A stretch of DNA of 64,000 nt from Oricola sp. (GCF_022763245.1 NZ_JALEGV010000030.1:1-64000); one strand, 5' to 3'; positions 48,614-57,631 are shown, counted from the stretch's first letter. The notes: a model not told the origin generated them from the sequence alone. Translations and numbers: made by a program.

Positions 48614-50260
48614 ATGACCGTGACAATTTCGGGAGCCGACCTCGCGATCGGCCAGATCGCGGCGGTGGCGCGCGGGGCCAAGGTCGCGATCACCAACGAT
48701 CCCGCGGTGCTCGACCGGATCGAAAAATCCCGCGCGGTGATCCAGCGCGCCGTGGAGACCGGCGAGCAGGTCTACGGCGTCACGACGCTGTTCGGCGGCA
48801 TGGCCGACCAGTATGTCGGGCCGGAACTGCTGATCGACGTGCAGCGCGTCGCCCTCTGGCAGCACAAATCGACCACCGGGCCCAGACTGCCGGACACCGA
48901 TGTGCGCGCCGCCATGCTGTTGCGCGCAAATTCGCTGCTGAAGGGCGCGTCCGGCATCCGGCTGGAAATCATCGAACGCTATGTCGCCTTCCTGAATGCC
49001 GGCGTGCACCCGCACGTCTATCAACGCGGCTCCATCGGCGCGTCGGGCGACCTCGTGCCGCTCTCCTATATCGGCGCCTCAGTGCTCGGGCTCGATCCGG
49101 CGTTTATCGTCGACATGGATGGTGAAACGCTCGACTGCCACACTGCGCTCACGCGGCTCGGCCTCGACCCGCTGCCGCTCGAACCGAAGGAAGGGCTGGC
49201 GCTCAACAACGGCACCGGCGCCTCGACCGGCGTCGCCGCCAATGTGATCGCGCGCGCCACCGATCTCGTCGCCCTGTCGCTCGGCGTCCACGCGCTCTTT
49301 GCCCAATCCATGCTGGCGACGGACCAGAGTTTCGCCCCCTTTATCCATGCGATGAAGCCGCATCCGGGCCAGGTGTGGACGGCGGCGCAGATGCTGGAAC
49401 TGCTCGAGGGTTCGAAGGCCATTCGCTCGGAGCAGGCCGGCCAGCGCGCGCACCGGGCCGGCAAGCTGATCCAGGACCGCTACGGCCTGCGCTGCCTGCC
49501 GCAATTCCTCGGGCCCGTGGTCGACGGCCTCGTCACCGCCGCGCGCCAGATCGAGGTCGAGGCCAATTGCGCCAACGACAACCCGCTGATCGACCCGGAA
49601 ACCGGCGAGGTGTTCCACACCGGCAATTTCCTCGCCCAATACACGGCGATCGCGATGGATTCGCTGCGCTATTTCATCGGGCTGATGGCCAAGCACATCG
49701 ACAGCCAGATCGCGCTGATGATCACGCCGGAATTCTCCAACGGTCTCAACCCGTCACTGGTCGGCAACATGGAGGGCGGCGTCAATGTTGGGCTAAAGTC
49801 GCTGCATGTGGGCACCAACCAGATGATGACCCACCTCTCCTTCCTCGGCCAGTCGGTCGCCGACCGCTTTCCGACGCACGCGGAAATGTACAACCAGAAC
49901 ATCAATTCGCAGTCGATGAACGCTGCGAACATCGCCCGCGACCAGCTTGATATCCTTGAACATTTCCTGGCGGCGGCGGCGATCACTGGCGTGCAGGCGG
50001 TCGAGCTTCGCTCCGGCGCGGATGCCGGCAGCTATGACGCGCGCGAAATCCTGTCCCCGGCGACGGTGCCGCTCTACGAAGCCGTGCGCCGCGCCGCCAA
50101 GGGCGAACCTGAGGCCGACCGCTGTCTCGTCTGGAACGATTTCGACGGCTTCATCCAGGACAAGGTGGAAGGCACGCTGGCCTCGATCTCGACGCGGGGC
50201 GCCGTCATCGAAGCCGTGCGCCCGATCGCCTCGGCGCTGGAGGCCTTCGGCAAGACTTGA
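48614..50260 (+). CDS. HAL/PAL/TAL family aromatic amino acid ammonia-lyase (or aminomutase)
   Basis: MIO-dependent enzyme of 548 residues that eliminates ammonia from histidine, phenylalanine, tyrosine or a related amino acid. The Ala-Ser-Gly that forms the MIO prosthetic group is at 143-145 (RGSIGASGDLVPLSYIG). The active-site Tyr is Y54 (YGVTTLFGG), and NNGTGASTG, QDRYGLRC and NDNPLID are family motifs. H84 (LWQHKSTTG) aligns with the selectivity region of HutH/TAL, so His or Tyr-like substrates are possible; no hut genes are nearby. AAGGGAG precedes ATG. It is the last gene of the dehydratase unit and convergent with the SDR gene 9 nt away. Confidence 0.93.
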   Translation: MTVTISGADLAIGQIAAVARGAKVAITNDPAVLDRIEKSRAVIQRAVETGEQVYGVTTLFGGMADQYVGPELLIDVQRVALWQHKSTTGPRLPDTDVRAAMLLRANSLLKGASGIRLEIIERYVAFLNAGVHPHVYQRGSIGASGDLVPLSYIGASVLGLDPAFIVDMDGETLDCHTALTRLGLDPLPLEPKEGLALNNGTGASTGVAANVIARATDLVALSLGVHALFAQSMLATDQSFAPFIHAMKPHPGQVWTAAQMLELLEGSKAIRSEQAGQRAHRAGKLIQDRYGLRCLPQFLGPVVDGLVTAARQIEVEANCANDNPLIDPETGEVFHTGNFLAQYTAIAMDSLRYFIGLMAKHIDSQIALMITPEFSNGLNPSLVGNMEGGVNVGLKSLHVGTNQMMTHLSFLGQSVADRFPTHAEMYNQNINSQSMNAANIARDQLDILEHFLAAAAITGVQAVELRSGADAGSYDAREILSPATVPLYEAVRRAAKGEPEADRCLVWNDFDGFIQDKVEGTLASISTRGAVIEAVRPIASALEAFGKT

Positions 50261-50269
50261 AGGCCCGGT

Positions 50270-50995
50270 TCAGAGCGCCATGCTGCCGACGCTGGCGCCG
50301 CCGCACACATAGAGCGTCTGGCCGGTGACGAAGCTGCTGGCCGGATCGCAGAAGAACAGGAAGGCGTTGGTGACGTCGTCGACGGTGCCGAGCCTTCCGA
50401 CGGGGATGCGCTTGGCAAGCTCGGTCTCGCGGTCGCTGCCCTTCGGGATGATGCCCCAGAAATTGTCGGTGAGGATCGGTCCGGGCGCGACGACATTCAC
50501 TGTGATGCCATGCGGCGCCAGTTCCAGCGCCCATGTGCGCGCCATGCCGACCATTCCGGCCTTCGTCGCCGAATAGGCCGTGCGCGTCGGGACGCCGAGC
50601 GCCGCGCGTGACCCGTTGAACAGGACGCGGCCGAATTGGCGCGCCTTCATCGCCGGCAGGCAGGCCTGCACGAGGGTCAGCGCGGAACCGAGATGCAGTT
50701 GCGCGAGACCGGCGATGTCTTCCGGCTTCGCCTCCTCGATCAGGCTCGGCCAGATCAGCCCGGCATTGTGGATCAGGTGCGTCACCTCGTGGCGCGCAAC
50801 GATGTCGGCAGCCACCCCGGCGACCGCGTCGGCGTCGAGCAGGTCGACGGCGACATGCTCCAGCCGTTCATGCGACCAGTCGGGCACGTTGCGGGCCAGC
50901 GAGATGACACGGTAGCCGCGCTCCAGCAGGCGCTGGCCGAGATCGGCGCCGATGCCCTTGCTGCCGCCGGTGATGAGAGCGGTATGGTCGGTCAC
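50270..50995 (-). CDS. Short-chain dehydrogenase/reductase
   Basis: NAD(P)-dependent SDR of 241 residues. Cofactor motif TGGSKGIG (9-16), NAG at 77-79, catalytic S129 (FNGSRAALG) and Y141-SAT-K145 are all present. GTG 50995 overlaps the stop of the cyclase gene (GTGA) and gives a normal SDR N terminus. It is the last gene of the oxygenase/CoA ligase operon. It could oxidise a cis-dihydrodiol from the dioxygenase or a beta-hydroxyacyl-CoA. Confidence 0.92.
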   Translation of the reverse strand: MTDHTALITGGSKGIGADLGQRLLERGYRVISLARNVPDWSHERLEHVAVDLLDADAVAGVAADIVARHEVTHLIHNAGLIWPSLIEEAKPEDIAGLAQLHLGSALTLVQACLPAMKARQFGRVLFNGSRAALGVPTRTAYSATKAGMVGMARTWALELAPHGITVNVVAPGPILTDNFWGIIPKGSDRETELAKRIPVGRLGTVDDVTNAFLFFCDPASSFVTGQTLYVCGGASVGSMAL

Positions 50996-51771
50996 GATCG
51001 GTCTCCCGGAACGAGGGCGAGGACGCGCAGCGGGCTGCCGGTGCCGCCCTTGATCTTCAGCGGCGCGGCGATGAGGAGCGCGCCCGTCGGCGGCAACTGG
51101 TCGAGGTTGGCGAGGCATTGCAGTCCGAACCGGCCCGCGCCATGCAGGAAATAATGCGCCGGATAGGGCGGCGTGTAATGGGCGCCCTGCCCCGCATCGG
51201 TGCCGACGGTCTCGGTGCCGAACCCGCGAATGCCGCGCGCGAGCAGCGCCTGGATCGCCTCGGGTGTCGGGCCGGGCGAATGCGGGCCGTCCTCGCGCAT
51301 GTTCAGGTAGTCGATGGGCTCACGCTTCGACCAGTCGGTGCGCATCAGAACCCATGCGCCCTCGGGGATCGTGCCGTGCTCGGCTTCCCACGCCTCGATG
51401 ACCGCCGGCGTCAGCTCGAAATCCTCGTTCTCGGCGGCACCCTGCGAACAATCGATCACCACGACGGGGCCGATGAAATTCTCCGGGGCGATCTCGTCGA
51501 CAGCGCCGTTCGGAACGTCACGGCCGGAAATCCAGTGCACCGGCGCGTCGAAATGCGTGCCCGTGTGCTCGTTCAGTGTCAGATTGTGCCACTTCCAGGC
51601 CGGCCCGCGATGATCGTAGGCGGAGACCTCTTCCATGCGGAAGCGCGCGCACTGGCCGAATTCCGGCGGCAGGACGATCACCGGAAAGTCGGGATCGAGC
51701 CTGTGCGTCAGGTCGACCACCCTGACTGCGCCGCTCGCCAGCGCCGTCGCCATGTCGGTCAAAACGCTCAT
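50992..51771 (-). CDS. Cyclase family protein (kynurenine formamidase-like hydrolase)
   Basis: Metal-dependent hydrolase of 259 residues with the diagnostic EHTGTHFDAPVHW motif (HxGTHxDxPxH) that binds the metal. Members include kynurenine formamidase and isatin hydrolase, which open amide or lactam bonds. DPDFPVIVLPPEFG near the N terminus and GTETVGTDAGQGAHYTPPYPAHYFL near the C terminus fit the family. ATGA and GTGA overlaps link it to its neighbours on both sides. It may hydrolyse a lactone, lactam or amide ring-cleavage product. Confidence 0.9.
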   Translation of the reverse strand: MSVLTDMATALASGAVRVVDLTHRLDPDFPVIVLPPEFGQCARFRMEEVSAYDHRGPAWKWHNLTLNEHTGTHFDAPVHWISGRDVPNGAVDEIAPENFIGPVVVIDCSQGAAENEDFELTPAVIEAWEAEHGTIPEGAWVLMRTDWSKREPIDYLNMREDGPHSPGPTPEAIQALLARGIRGFGTETVGTDAGQGAHYTPPYPAHYFLHGAGRFGLQCLANLDQLPPTGALLIAAPLKIKGGTGSPLRVLALVPGDRS

Positions 51772-53015
51772 GCCCCGCCTCCCGTCAGTTCGCGTTCGAG
51801 AATGCCGGGGTCATGCCGCCAGCGTTCGGCCAGGTCGCGGGCCACGTCGCCGCAGAACACCTCTTCGCGTCCCTCGACAAGCCCCTCGACGATCGACCGG
51901 GCCAGCGCCTGCGGCGCGACCTTGGGCGGCGGCAGCGGCTGGTGCCATTCGTCGTCGATCGGACCGACATAGACATTCATCATGCGCAGGCCCGACTGGT
52001 GAAACTCGGCGCGCAAGGTCTGCGACAGCGACCGCGCCGCCGCCTGCGACGCCGCAAACGCGCCAAAGGCCGGATCGGGCGAGAGGGCATGGGCCGACAG
52101 GATGTTGACGAAGGCGGCGGCACTGTTGGCGCCATCGGCCGTGCGAGCCGCCATGCTGGGTCCGAAGGCCTGCGCAAGTCGCATCAGGCCGAGCACATTG
52201 ACCTCCATCTCGTCCCGGGCGAACACCGTGTCGGAGCCGAGCACGCCGCCCGGCCGAACGAAACGCGCGGTGTTGACGAGAATGTCCGTCTTGCCGCCGA
52301 TCTCGCCGGCAAGGCTTTGCAGGCTGTCGGCGTCGGTGACGTCGAGAGGCATGATCGAGACGTTTTCCAGCGCCGCGATCGCATCGCGTCCGGGCCAGCG
52401 GCGCCATGATTCCGCCTCGCCGACGAAGACATGCGCAGCGCCGGCTTTCTGCAGTGCCTGGATCAGCGGCAGGGTCACGGGCGCGCGGGCGTCGGTGATC
52501 AGAACGCGCCGATGGCGCGGATGGGCGGTGAGACTGCGCATCAGCGGGTCATCTTCCATCGCATCGGTCCTTTCAACGGGCAGAGCGACGATCACGCCCT
52601 GCGCGGCCTTGTCGAGATGAAGCGCAAGCCGGACACGGTCGCCGCGCGCGACATCGCCGTGCAGATGCGCCAGCGCAATCGGGCCGGCGTCCAGCTTCAC
52701 CGTGCCCATCCGCCAAGGCAAGCGCTCACGGAAATAGGGATCGGGCGACGCGTGGATGCGGGTCTCGGCGATCACCACGCCGCCTGTCTCGGTGTCGCGC
52801 CAGACGAGATCGCAGGACAGGCAGTGGCCGCAGGCGTCGCGCGGCGGATATTGGACGGTACCGCATTCGGCGCAGTGCTGCAGGGCGAAACGGCCCTCCG
52901 CCGCCGCGACCGTCAGCCCAAGCGCGGCGCGCGAGCGGCCGAGCGGCGGCAGGGTCGGGACCGTGCTGCGCTTCTGCGGATCCTTCTTCTTCGGCGCTTC
53001 GAGCGGCGTGCTCAT
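51768..53015 (-). CDS. DUF35 zinc-ribbon/OB-fold protein fused to a catalytically degenerate SDR domain
   Basis: 415-residue fusion. Residues about 25-150 are a DUF35 (ChsH2/acetoacetyl-CoA thiolase partner-like) module with zinc-ribbon cysteines C48, C51, C62 and C65 and an OB fold (ALAHLHGDVARGDRVRLALHLDK). Residues about 168-400 have an SDR fold (RRVLITDARAPVTLPLI; ILVNTARFV; NILSAHALS), but the glycine-rich cofactor motif is lost and the YxxxK pair is F320-AAS-Q324, while Ser307 remains. The SDR half is therefore probably structural. The thiolase-like gene starts directly upstream with a 4-nt overlap, so a complex between the two is likely. Confidence 0.85.
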   Translation of the reverse strand: MSTPLEAPKKKDPQKRSTVPTLPPLGRSRAALGLTVAAAEGRFALQHCAECGTVQYPPRDACGHCLSCDLVWRDTETGGVVIAETRIHASPDPYFRERLPWRMGTVKLDAGPIALAHLHGDVARGDRVRLALHLDKAAQGVIVALPVERTDAMEDDPLMRSLTAHPRHRRVLITDARAPVTLPLIQALQKAGAAHVFVGEAESWRRWPGRDAIAALENVSIMPLDVTDADSLQSLAGEIGGKTDILVNTARFVRPGGVLGSDTVFARDEMEVNVLGLMRLAQAFGPSMAARTADGANSAAAFVNILSAHALSPDPAFGAFAASQAAARSLSQTLRAEFHQSGLRMMNVYVGPIDDEWHQPLPPPKVAPQALARSIVEGLVEGREEVFCGDVARDLAERWRHDPGILERELTGGGA

Positions 53016-54181
53016 GACGTCACCCCGCTGATGATGGCGGCCGCCGAACAGACGCCGCGATCGTAATTGATCATGCCGAAGCCGGAGACGAGCGCGCGTC
53101 CGGCGCCCTCCACCTGCGTCGGGCCGGCTTCGCCCGTCACCTGGCGGAGCGCCTCGACAAGGCCGAGATAGCCCCCCGCCGCGCCTGCCTGGCCGACCGA
53201 CAATTGTCCACCCGACGTGTTGTGCGGAAAATCGCCCGTCACCGTGAGATCATGCGCGCGCACGAAGGCCGGTCCCTCCCCCTTGGCGCAAAAGCCCAGA
53301 TCCTCCATCTGCATCATCGATATCACAGGGTAATCGTCATAGGTCTGCAGGAGGTCGATGTCGTCCGGGCCGCAATCGGCCATCGCGTATAGTTCGTCCA
53401 CATCCATCGCCCAGCCGCCGCGCAACTGGATCGGATCGTCGGGAAAGGCGTTGTGGCGCTCGATGGTTCCATCCAGCCGGGCGAAGGCAAGGCCACGACG
53501 CTCGGCCTCGTCTTCCCGCATGACAAGGAACGCCTCCGCCCCGGCACAGGGCATGACGCAGTCGAACAGCGCGACCGGATCGGCCACCGGGCGCGCCGCG
53601 AGATATTGCTCCATCGTAAGCGGCTTCTTCATCAGCGCATGCGGATAGCGGAGCGCGTTGTCGCGCTGGGCAACGGCGATGCGGCCGAAATCCTCTCGCG
53701 TGGCACCGTATTCGGCCATGTAGGCGTCGGTCAAAAGCGCGAAATTGGCGTTCGGACCGCCATAGCCATATGGGTAGACTGCATCCATGGAGAAGCGCGA
53801 AAAGGACGACAGCAGGCGGCGGAAGCTGTCGATGCGGTTGGCGTCGCCGGCGACGCAGGCCACGACATCGACGTCGCCCGCCTGCACCGCCCGCGCCGCG
53901 CGCCTGGCCGCGGCCACGCCGCTCGCGCCGCCCATCGGGATCGTGTCGAGATAGCGAATCGTCAGGCCGAGATGCTGGGTCAGCCCCACCGGCGTGTCGG
54001 GAAAGAGCGAAAAGCTGGAGACCGAGAAGCCGTCGAGCTCGCGCGGGCTCATCCCGGCCCGGTCCAGCACCGCCCGCAGGCCGCGCGCGATCCACCAATG
54101 GGCGGTTTCCTGGCTGTAGCGCTGATAGGGGATCGTCACCGGTGCGGTCAGTACCGCGCCGTCATAGGCGCGCCGGTTCAT
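53012..54181 (-). CDS. Thiolase-fold protein lacking the N-terminal nucleophilic Cys (SCP-x/Ltp-like)
   Basis: 389-residue member of the thiolase superfamily, closest in layout to sterol-carrier/lipid-transfer thiolase-like proteins. The normal nucleophile Cys (CaSG) is replaced by Gly: IPMGGASGVAAAR (G85). The histidine motif is HNTSGGQLSVGQAGAAGG (about 321), and a C-terminal Cys lies in INYDRGVCSAAA. Thiolase-fold proteins without this Cys that pair with DUF35 proteins include the Ltp2-type retro-aldolases of steroid side-chain breakdown, so aldol cleavage of a hydroxyacyl-CoA is a reasonable guess. ATG 54181 overlaps the ligase stop and is preferred to an upstream extension. Confidence 0.85.
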   Translation of the reverse strand: MNRRAYDGAVLTAPVTIPYQRYSQETAHWWIARGLRAVLDRAGMSPRELDGFSVSSFSLFPDTPVGLTQHLGLTIRYLDTIPMGGASGVAAARRAARAVQAGDVDVVACVAGDANRIDSFRRLLSSFSRFSMDAVYPYGYGGPNANFALLTDAYMAEYGATREDFGRIAVAQRDNALRYPHALMKKPLTMEQYLAARPVADPVALFDCVMPCAGAEAFLVMREDEAERRGLAFARLDGTIERHNAFPDDPIQLRGGWAMDVDELYAMADCGPDDIDLLQTYDDYPVISMMQMEDLGFCAKGEGPAFVRAHDLTVTGDFPHNTSGGQLSVGQAGAAGGYLGLVEALRQVTGEAGPTQVEGAGRALVSGFGMINYDRGVCSAAAIISGVTS

Positions 54182-55803
54182 GCGGCACTCCGCTTCTTCA
54201 TGCCGCGCAGGTCGAGCGTTTGCGGGGCTTCCAGCAATTCGGCGGCCAGGGTCTTCAAGACACCGCGCTGGATCTTCTGGGTGGCGGTCAGCGGCAATGT
54301 CTCGACGAAGGCGATGAAGCCCGGCGCCTTGTAATAGGCCAGCTGCGTCAGGCACCAGCCGGTGATCTCGGTCGCCAGTTCCGGGGTCGGATCGCGGTTG
54401 ACGACGAGACAGGCGAACACCTCGTCGCCGCGAACCGGGTCGGGCACGGCGGCGACGGCGGCGGCCGTCACGGCCGGGTGGCGCATCAGCGTGCTTTCGA
54501 CTTCGACGGCGGCGATGTTCTCACCGGAGCGGCGGATGACGTTCTTCTTGCGGTCGACGAAGAACATCGAGCCGTCCGATTCCCGGCGCACCACGTCGCC
54601 GGTGTGGAACCATCCGCCCTCCCAGGCTTCGTCGGTGGCCGCCTCATTCTTGAAGTAAGCGGCGAAGAAGCCGCGCCTCGGATCGTCGCCCGCATGACGC
54701 ACGAGCAATTCACCCGGCGCGCCGCCCGTGTCGTTGCCAGCCTCGTCGACGATGCGGACCTCCAGCTCCGGTTCCGGCCGCCCGAGGCAGCTTTCGCCAA
54801 CCCGGCGCGGCAGGCGATTGGCGCAGATCACCGCGCCCGCGCCTGTTTCCGTCATCGCCCAGGCCTCGACCAGCGGAAAGCCGAAGCGGTCCTCGAAGGC
54901 GGCGTGCAGCTTCGGATCGACGCCCGCGCCGAAGCCGAAGCGGACGGCATGGTCCCGGTCCGCAGCCGAGGGGTCGGCGCCCATCAGCATGGAGGGCATC
55001 ACGCCCAGATAATGCAGGCAGGTCGCGCCGCTGTCGCGCACGCTCGCCCACCAGCTGCGCGGATGGAAGCGATCCAGCACGATCAGGCAGCCGCCCACCG
55101 CGATCATCGCCATGAAGGAATAGGCCATGGCGTTCATGTGGAAGATCGGCAGCGGCGTGATCATGCGCTCGCCGTCCTCGCCGAGCGCGCAAAGCCCGCC
55201 CGTTCCCGCATACCAGCGCCCGGCCATCAGGAAATAGGTGTTGGTGAGCACGCAGCCCTTGGGCTGGCCCGTGGTGCCGGAGGTGTAGAGCAGCGCCGCC
55301 TCGGCATCGCGCGCCGGCCCGTTGCGCAAGGCGATGCGGACATTGTCGCGGGGTGCGGGAATCGGGTCGCCGGGGCTGATGACGGGCATCGCGATGCCGG
55401 CCTTTTCGGCGGCGGCGCGCAGATCCGCGACGCGCGCCGGAAGGGACACGGCCAGTACAGGCTCGGCATGGCCGGCCATGTAGGTGAGTTCGGCCTCGCG
55501 CAGATCCGGGTTCACCGGCACGACGGAGGCGCCCAGCCGGTTGAGCGCCAGCCACCACAGGAAGAAGGCCGGACGGTTCTCGAGCAGCAGCATGACGCGG
55601 TGGCCCGCGCCGTAGCCCGCAACCTCGAGGTCTGCGGCCAGCGCATCGACCTCGCCCGCCGCGGCCTCGTAGGTCAGGGCTCCCGCGTCGATGCCGTAGA
55701 TCCCGGCGGTCTCCGGCAGGATGTTCAGCATTTCGCGCGCCGGCCAGCGCGCAGCGGCGGCGGCGAAGGCCGCGTGGACCGTTTCCACCATGTCGGCGAT
55801 CAT
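54178..55803 (-). CDS. AMP-dependent acyl-CoA ligase
   Basis: Adenylate-forming CoA ligase of 541 residues. ATP motif ALLYTSGTTGQPKGCVLTNTYF, EAWAMTETGAG, the GWFHTGDVVRRESDG hinge region, RKKNVIRRSGENIAAVEVE and the C-terminal catalytic Lys in TATQKIQRGVLK are all present. It resembles medium-chain/aromatic acid ligases (CaiC/FadD family). 4-nt overlaps on both sides place it between the oxygenase subunits and the thiolase-like gene. It should activate the pathway carboxylate to the CoA ester used by that enzyme. Confidence 0.93.
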   Translation of the reverse strand: MIADMVETVHAAFAAAAARWPAREMLNILPETAGIYGIDAGALTYEAAAGEVDALAADLEVAGYGAGHRVMLLLENRPAFFLWWLALNRLGASVVPVNPDLREAELTYMAGHAEPVLAVSLPARVADLRAAAEKAGIAMPVISPGDPIPAPRDNVRIALRNGPARDAEAALLYTSGTTGQPKGCVLTNTYFLMAGRWYAGTGGLCALGEDGERMITPLPIFHMNAMAYSFMAMIAVGGCLIVLDRFHPRSWWASVRDSGATCLHYLGVMPSMLMGADPSAADRDHAVRFGFGAGVDPKLHAAFEDRFGFPLVEAWAMTETGAGAVICANRLPRRVGESCLGRPEPELEVRIVDEAGNDTGGAPGELLVRHAGDDPRRGFFAAYFKNEAATDEAWEGGWFHTGDVVRRESDGSMFFVDRKKNVIRRSGENIAAVEVESTLMRHPAVTAAAVAAVPDPVRGDEVFACLVVNRDPTPELATEITGWCLTQLAYYKAPGFIAFVETLPLTATQKIQRGVLKTLAAELLEAPQTLDLRGMKKRSAA

Positions 55804-56279
55804 GGCAGCAGCTGAATGTTGCCGAAGGCGGCATCGCAGTTGAGGATGTCGACGCGCTTGTTGGCGATCATGATCCTGCCGTCCACCAGCGCCAGTTCGT
55901 GCCGCGCGGTGAGCGCCAGCAGGAACTGCTCGTCGAGCCGCGTTTCGACGTAATGCATGAATGTCGTTGTCACGTAGCGGCCGGCGACCTCGTCCATCTC
56001 GTCGACGAAGGGCCGCGACAACACGTGGTGGCAGCGGCTCTTCGGCTTCTGGCTGAAGGTGCGCGCGCCGTTCAGGCGCTCGACGCGCAGCTTGAGCATG
56101 AAGATGTCCTCATACATCAGCGAGGTGACGTGGAGCGGGTCGGCCTGCTTGTAGTCGAGCGGCATCCAGTAGTGGCCGTCCTTCAGCCAGAGCGCCAGCC
56201 ATTCGTCGTACCGGCCCTCGTCGAGCATGCGCGCCTCGTCATAGATGAAGTCGATCAGGTCGTCGCGGGTCACGCTCAT
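55800..56279 (-). CDS. Aromatic-ring-hydroxylating dioxygenase, beta subunit
   Basis: Small structural subunit of a Rieske non-heme iron oxygenase, 159 residues, with the SnoaL/NTF2-like cone fold. Typical features: DFIYDEARMLDEGRYDEWLALW near the N terminus and SRCHHVLSRPF followed by TTFMHYVETRLDEQFLLALTARHELALVDG. It partners the alpha subunit encoded directly upstream (ATGA overlap), giving an alpha3beta3 enzyme as in benzoate/anthranilate-type dioxygenases. Confidence 0.93.
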   Translation of the reverse strand: MSVTRDDLIDFIYDEARMLDEGRYDEWLALWLKDGHYWMPLDYKQADPLHVTSLMYEDIFMLKLRVERLNGARTFSQKPKSRCHHVLSRPFVDEMDEVAGRYVTTTFMHYVETRLDEQFLLALTARHELALVDGRIMIANKRVDILNCDAAFGNIQLLP

Positions 56280-57631
56280 TCCGCCGCCTCCTTCTCGTCA
56301 GCCTGCGCCGGCTGCATGTCGGCGGTCATGAACTTCACCCAGGCGTGGAAATGGTTGCGCATCTCGCGCTCCGTCGTGCCGTTCTCGACCCGCTCGGTGT
56401 CGAAATCCTCGTCGTCCTCGTAAAGCCGCTGCATGTTGACCCATTCGAGCCCGTCGGCGGCGAGGCCCTCCTGCGCGCGTTCATACATTTCCAGGTCGTC
56501 ATGGCCGACGATCGACGTCGGCGCGTTGATCATGCGGTTGTACATGGCTGTGCGGGCGGTCAGTTCGTCCGGCGCATCAACGAGGCGGTAGATGTAGCTT
56601 TCCACCAGCGTCTTGTCGGCCGCAAGCGGAATGAACACCCGCAATTGCTGGATCGGGCCCTTGATCATGATGTTGGGGAAATAGACCGTGTTGTGCCGGT
56701 TCTCGCCCAAGATCTCCTTGGCTCTTTCCTCTCCATAGGCCTCCGTCATGGCTTCGAAATAGCCGGGAATGGCGGAGTAGTTGGAATGGATGGAATGGTG
56801 CACGCCGGTGTGGCCGTGGCCGTTCGGCCAGGTGCGGATGCCCATCTTCTCGAAGAACTCGTAGGCCGACATGAAGGGCGCGATGATCTCCATGGCGGGC
56901 GGGAGCGGCGTGCCTTCCGGCATGTCGAGCTCTTCCCAGAGTTTCACCGCCGTGCCGGCGCTGCTCTCATGGGCGACCATCGGGTGGCAGGTGTCGGTCT
57001 GGTTCTCGACCAGCATCTTCCAGTTGCATTTGTGCATGTAGCGCAAAGGCGGTCCGGCCACTTCGAGACGACCGGCCGGCGACCGGTCGATCATGTTGTC
57101 AAGCGAGGACAGCGAGCCGTCGAAGAACGCCTCGAACGAGATGCCTTCATCGGCGAGGCGCGCGAAGACGAAGCCGCGATAGTTCTTCACCGCGCCGACC
57201 GCGCGCATACCCTTGGCGCCCTCCGCCTGCTCGAAGCCGGTGTTCTCGTATCCCTTCTTCAGCGGGATCGCGAGCAGGCAGCCGTCGGTCTTGAACGACC
57301 ATGCGTGATAGGGGCATCGGAAGAACTTGCCGGTGTTGCCGGTCCGGTCGATGGCGATCTTGGTGCCCTTGTGGGGGCAGCGGTTGTAGAGGACCTTGAT
57401 CTCGTTGTCGGTGTGGCGAACCATGATCACCGGCTGGTCGCCGATCTGGGTGGTGAAATAATCGCCCTTGTTCGGGGTCTGGCTGTCATGGCCGACGAAG
57501 ACCCAGCTGTTGGCGAAAAGGTGCTTCATCTCCAGCCGGAAGACTTCCGGATCGATATAGACGTCGCGATGCACTTCCTTGCCGCGGACGAGCCCGGCGA
57601 CGGCAGCGGGATTGTCTGAATAGCGTCCCAT
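56276..57631 (-). CDS. Aromatic-ring-hydroxylating dioxygenase, alpha subunit
   Basis: Catalytic Rieske oxygenase subunit of 451 residues. Rieske cluster ligands are C85-x-H87 (RCPHKG) and C106-x2-H109 (RCPYHAW). The mononuclear iron site has D213, H216 and H221 in ENQTDTCHPMVAHESS. It inserts O2 into an aromatic (or heteroaromatic) substrate using electrons from the reductase encoded 10 nt upstream. ATG 57631 is chosen over a frame extension into the reductase gene. Group assignment (benzoate-, anthranilate- or salicylate-type) is not possible by eye. Confidence 0.95.
   Translation of the reverse strand: MGRYSDNPAAVAGLVRGKEVHRDVYIDPEVFRLEMKHLFANSWVFVGHDSQTPNKGDYFTTQIGDQPVIMVRHTDNEIKVLYNRCPHKGTKIAIDRTGNTGKFFRCPYHAWSFKTDGCLLAIPLKKGYENTGFEQAEGAKGMRAVGAVKNYRGFVFARLADEGISFEAFFDGSLSSLDNMIDRSPAGRLEVAGPPLRYMHKCNWKMLVENQTDTCHPMVAHESSAGTAVKLWEELDMPEGTPLPPAMEIIAPFMSAYEFFEKMGIRTWPNGHGHTGVHHSIHSNYSAIPGYFEAMTEAYGEERAKEILGENRHNTVYFPNIMIKGPIQQLRVFIPLAADKTLVESYIYRLVDAPDELTARTAMYNRMINAPTSIVGHDDLEMYERAQEGLAADGLEWVNMQRLYEDDEDFDTERVENGTTEREMRNHFHAWVKFMTADMQPAQADEKEAAE

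Noticed and set aside
48614-50260. Naming the ammonia-lyase hutH
   Set aside because: MIO and Tyr residues fit the whole HAL/PAL/TAL family. No hutU, hutI or hutG is present, so substrate specificity is left open.
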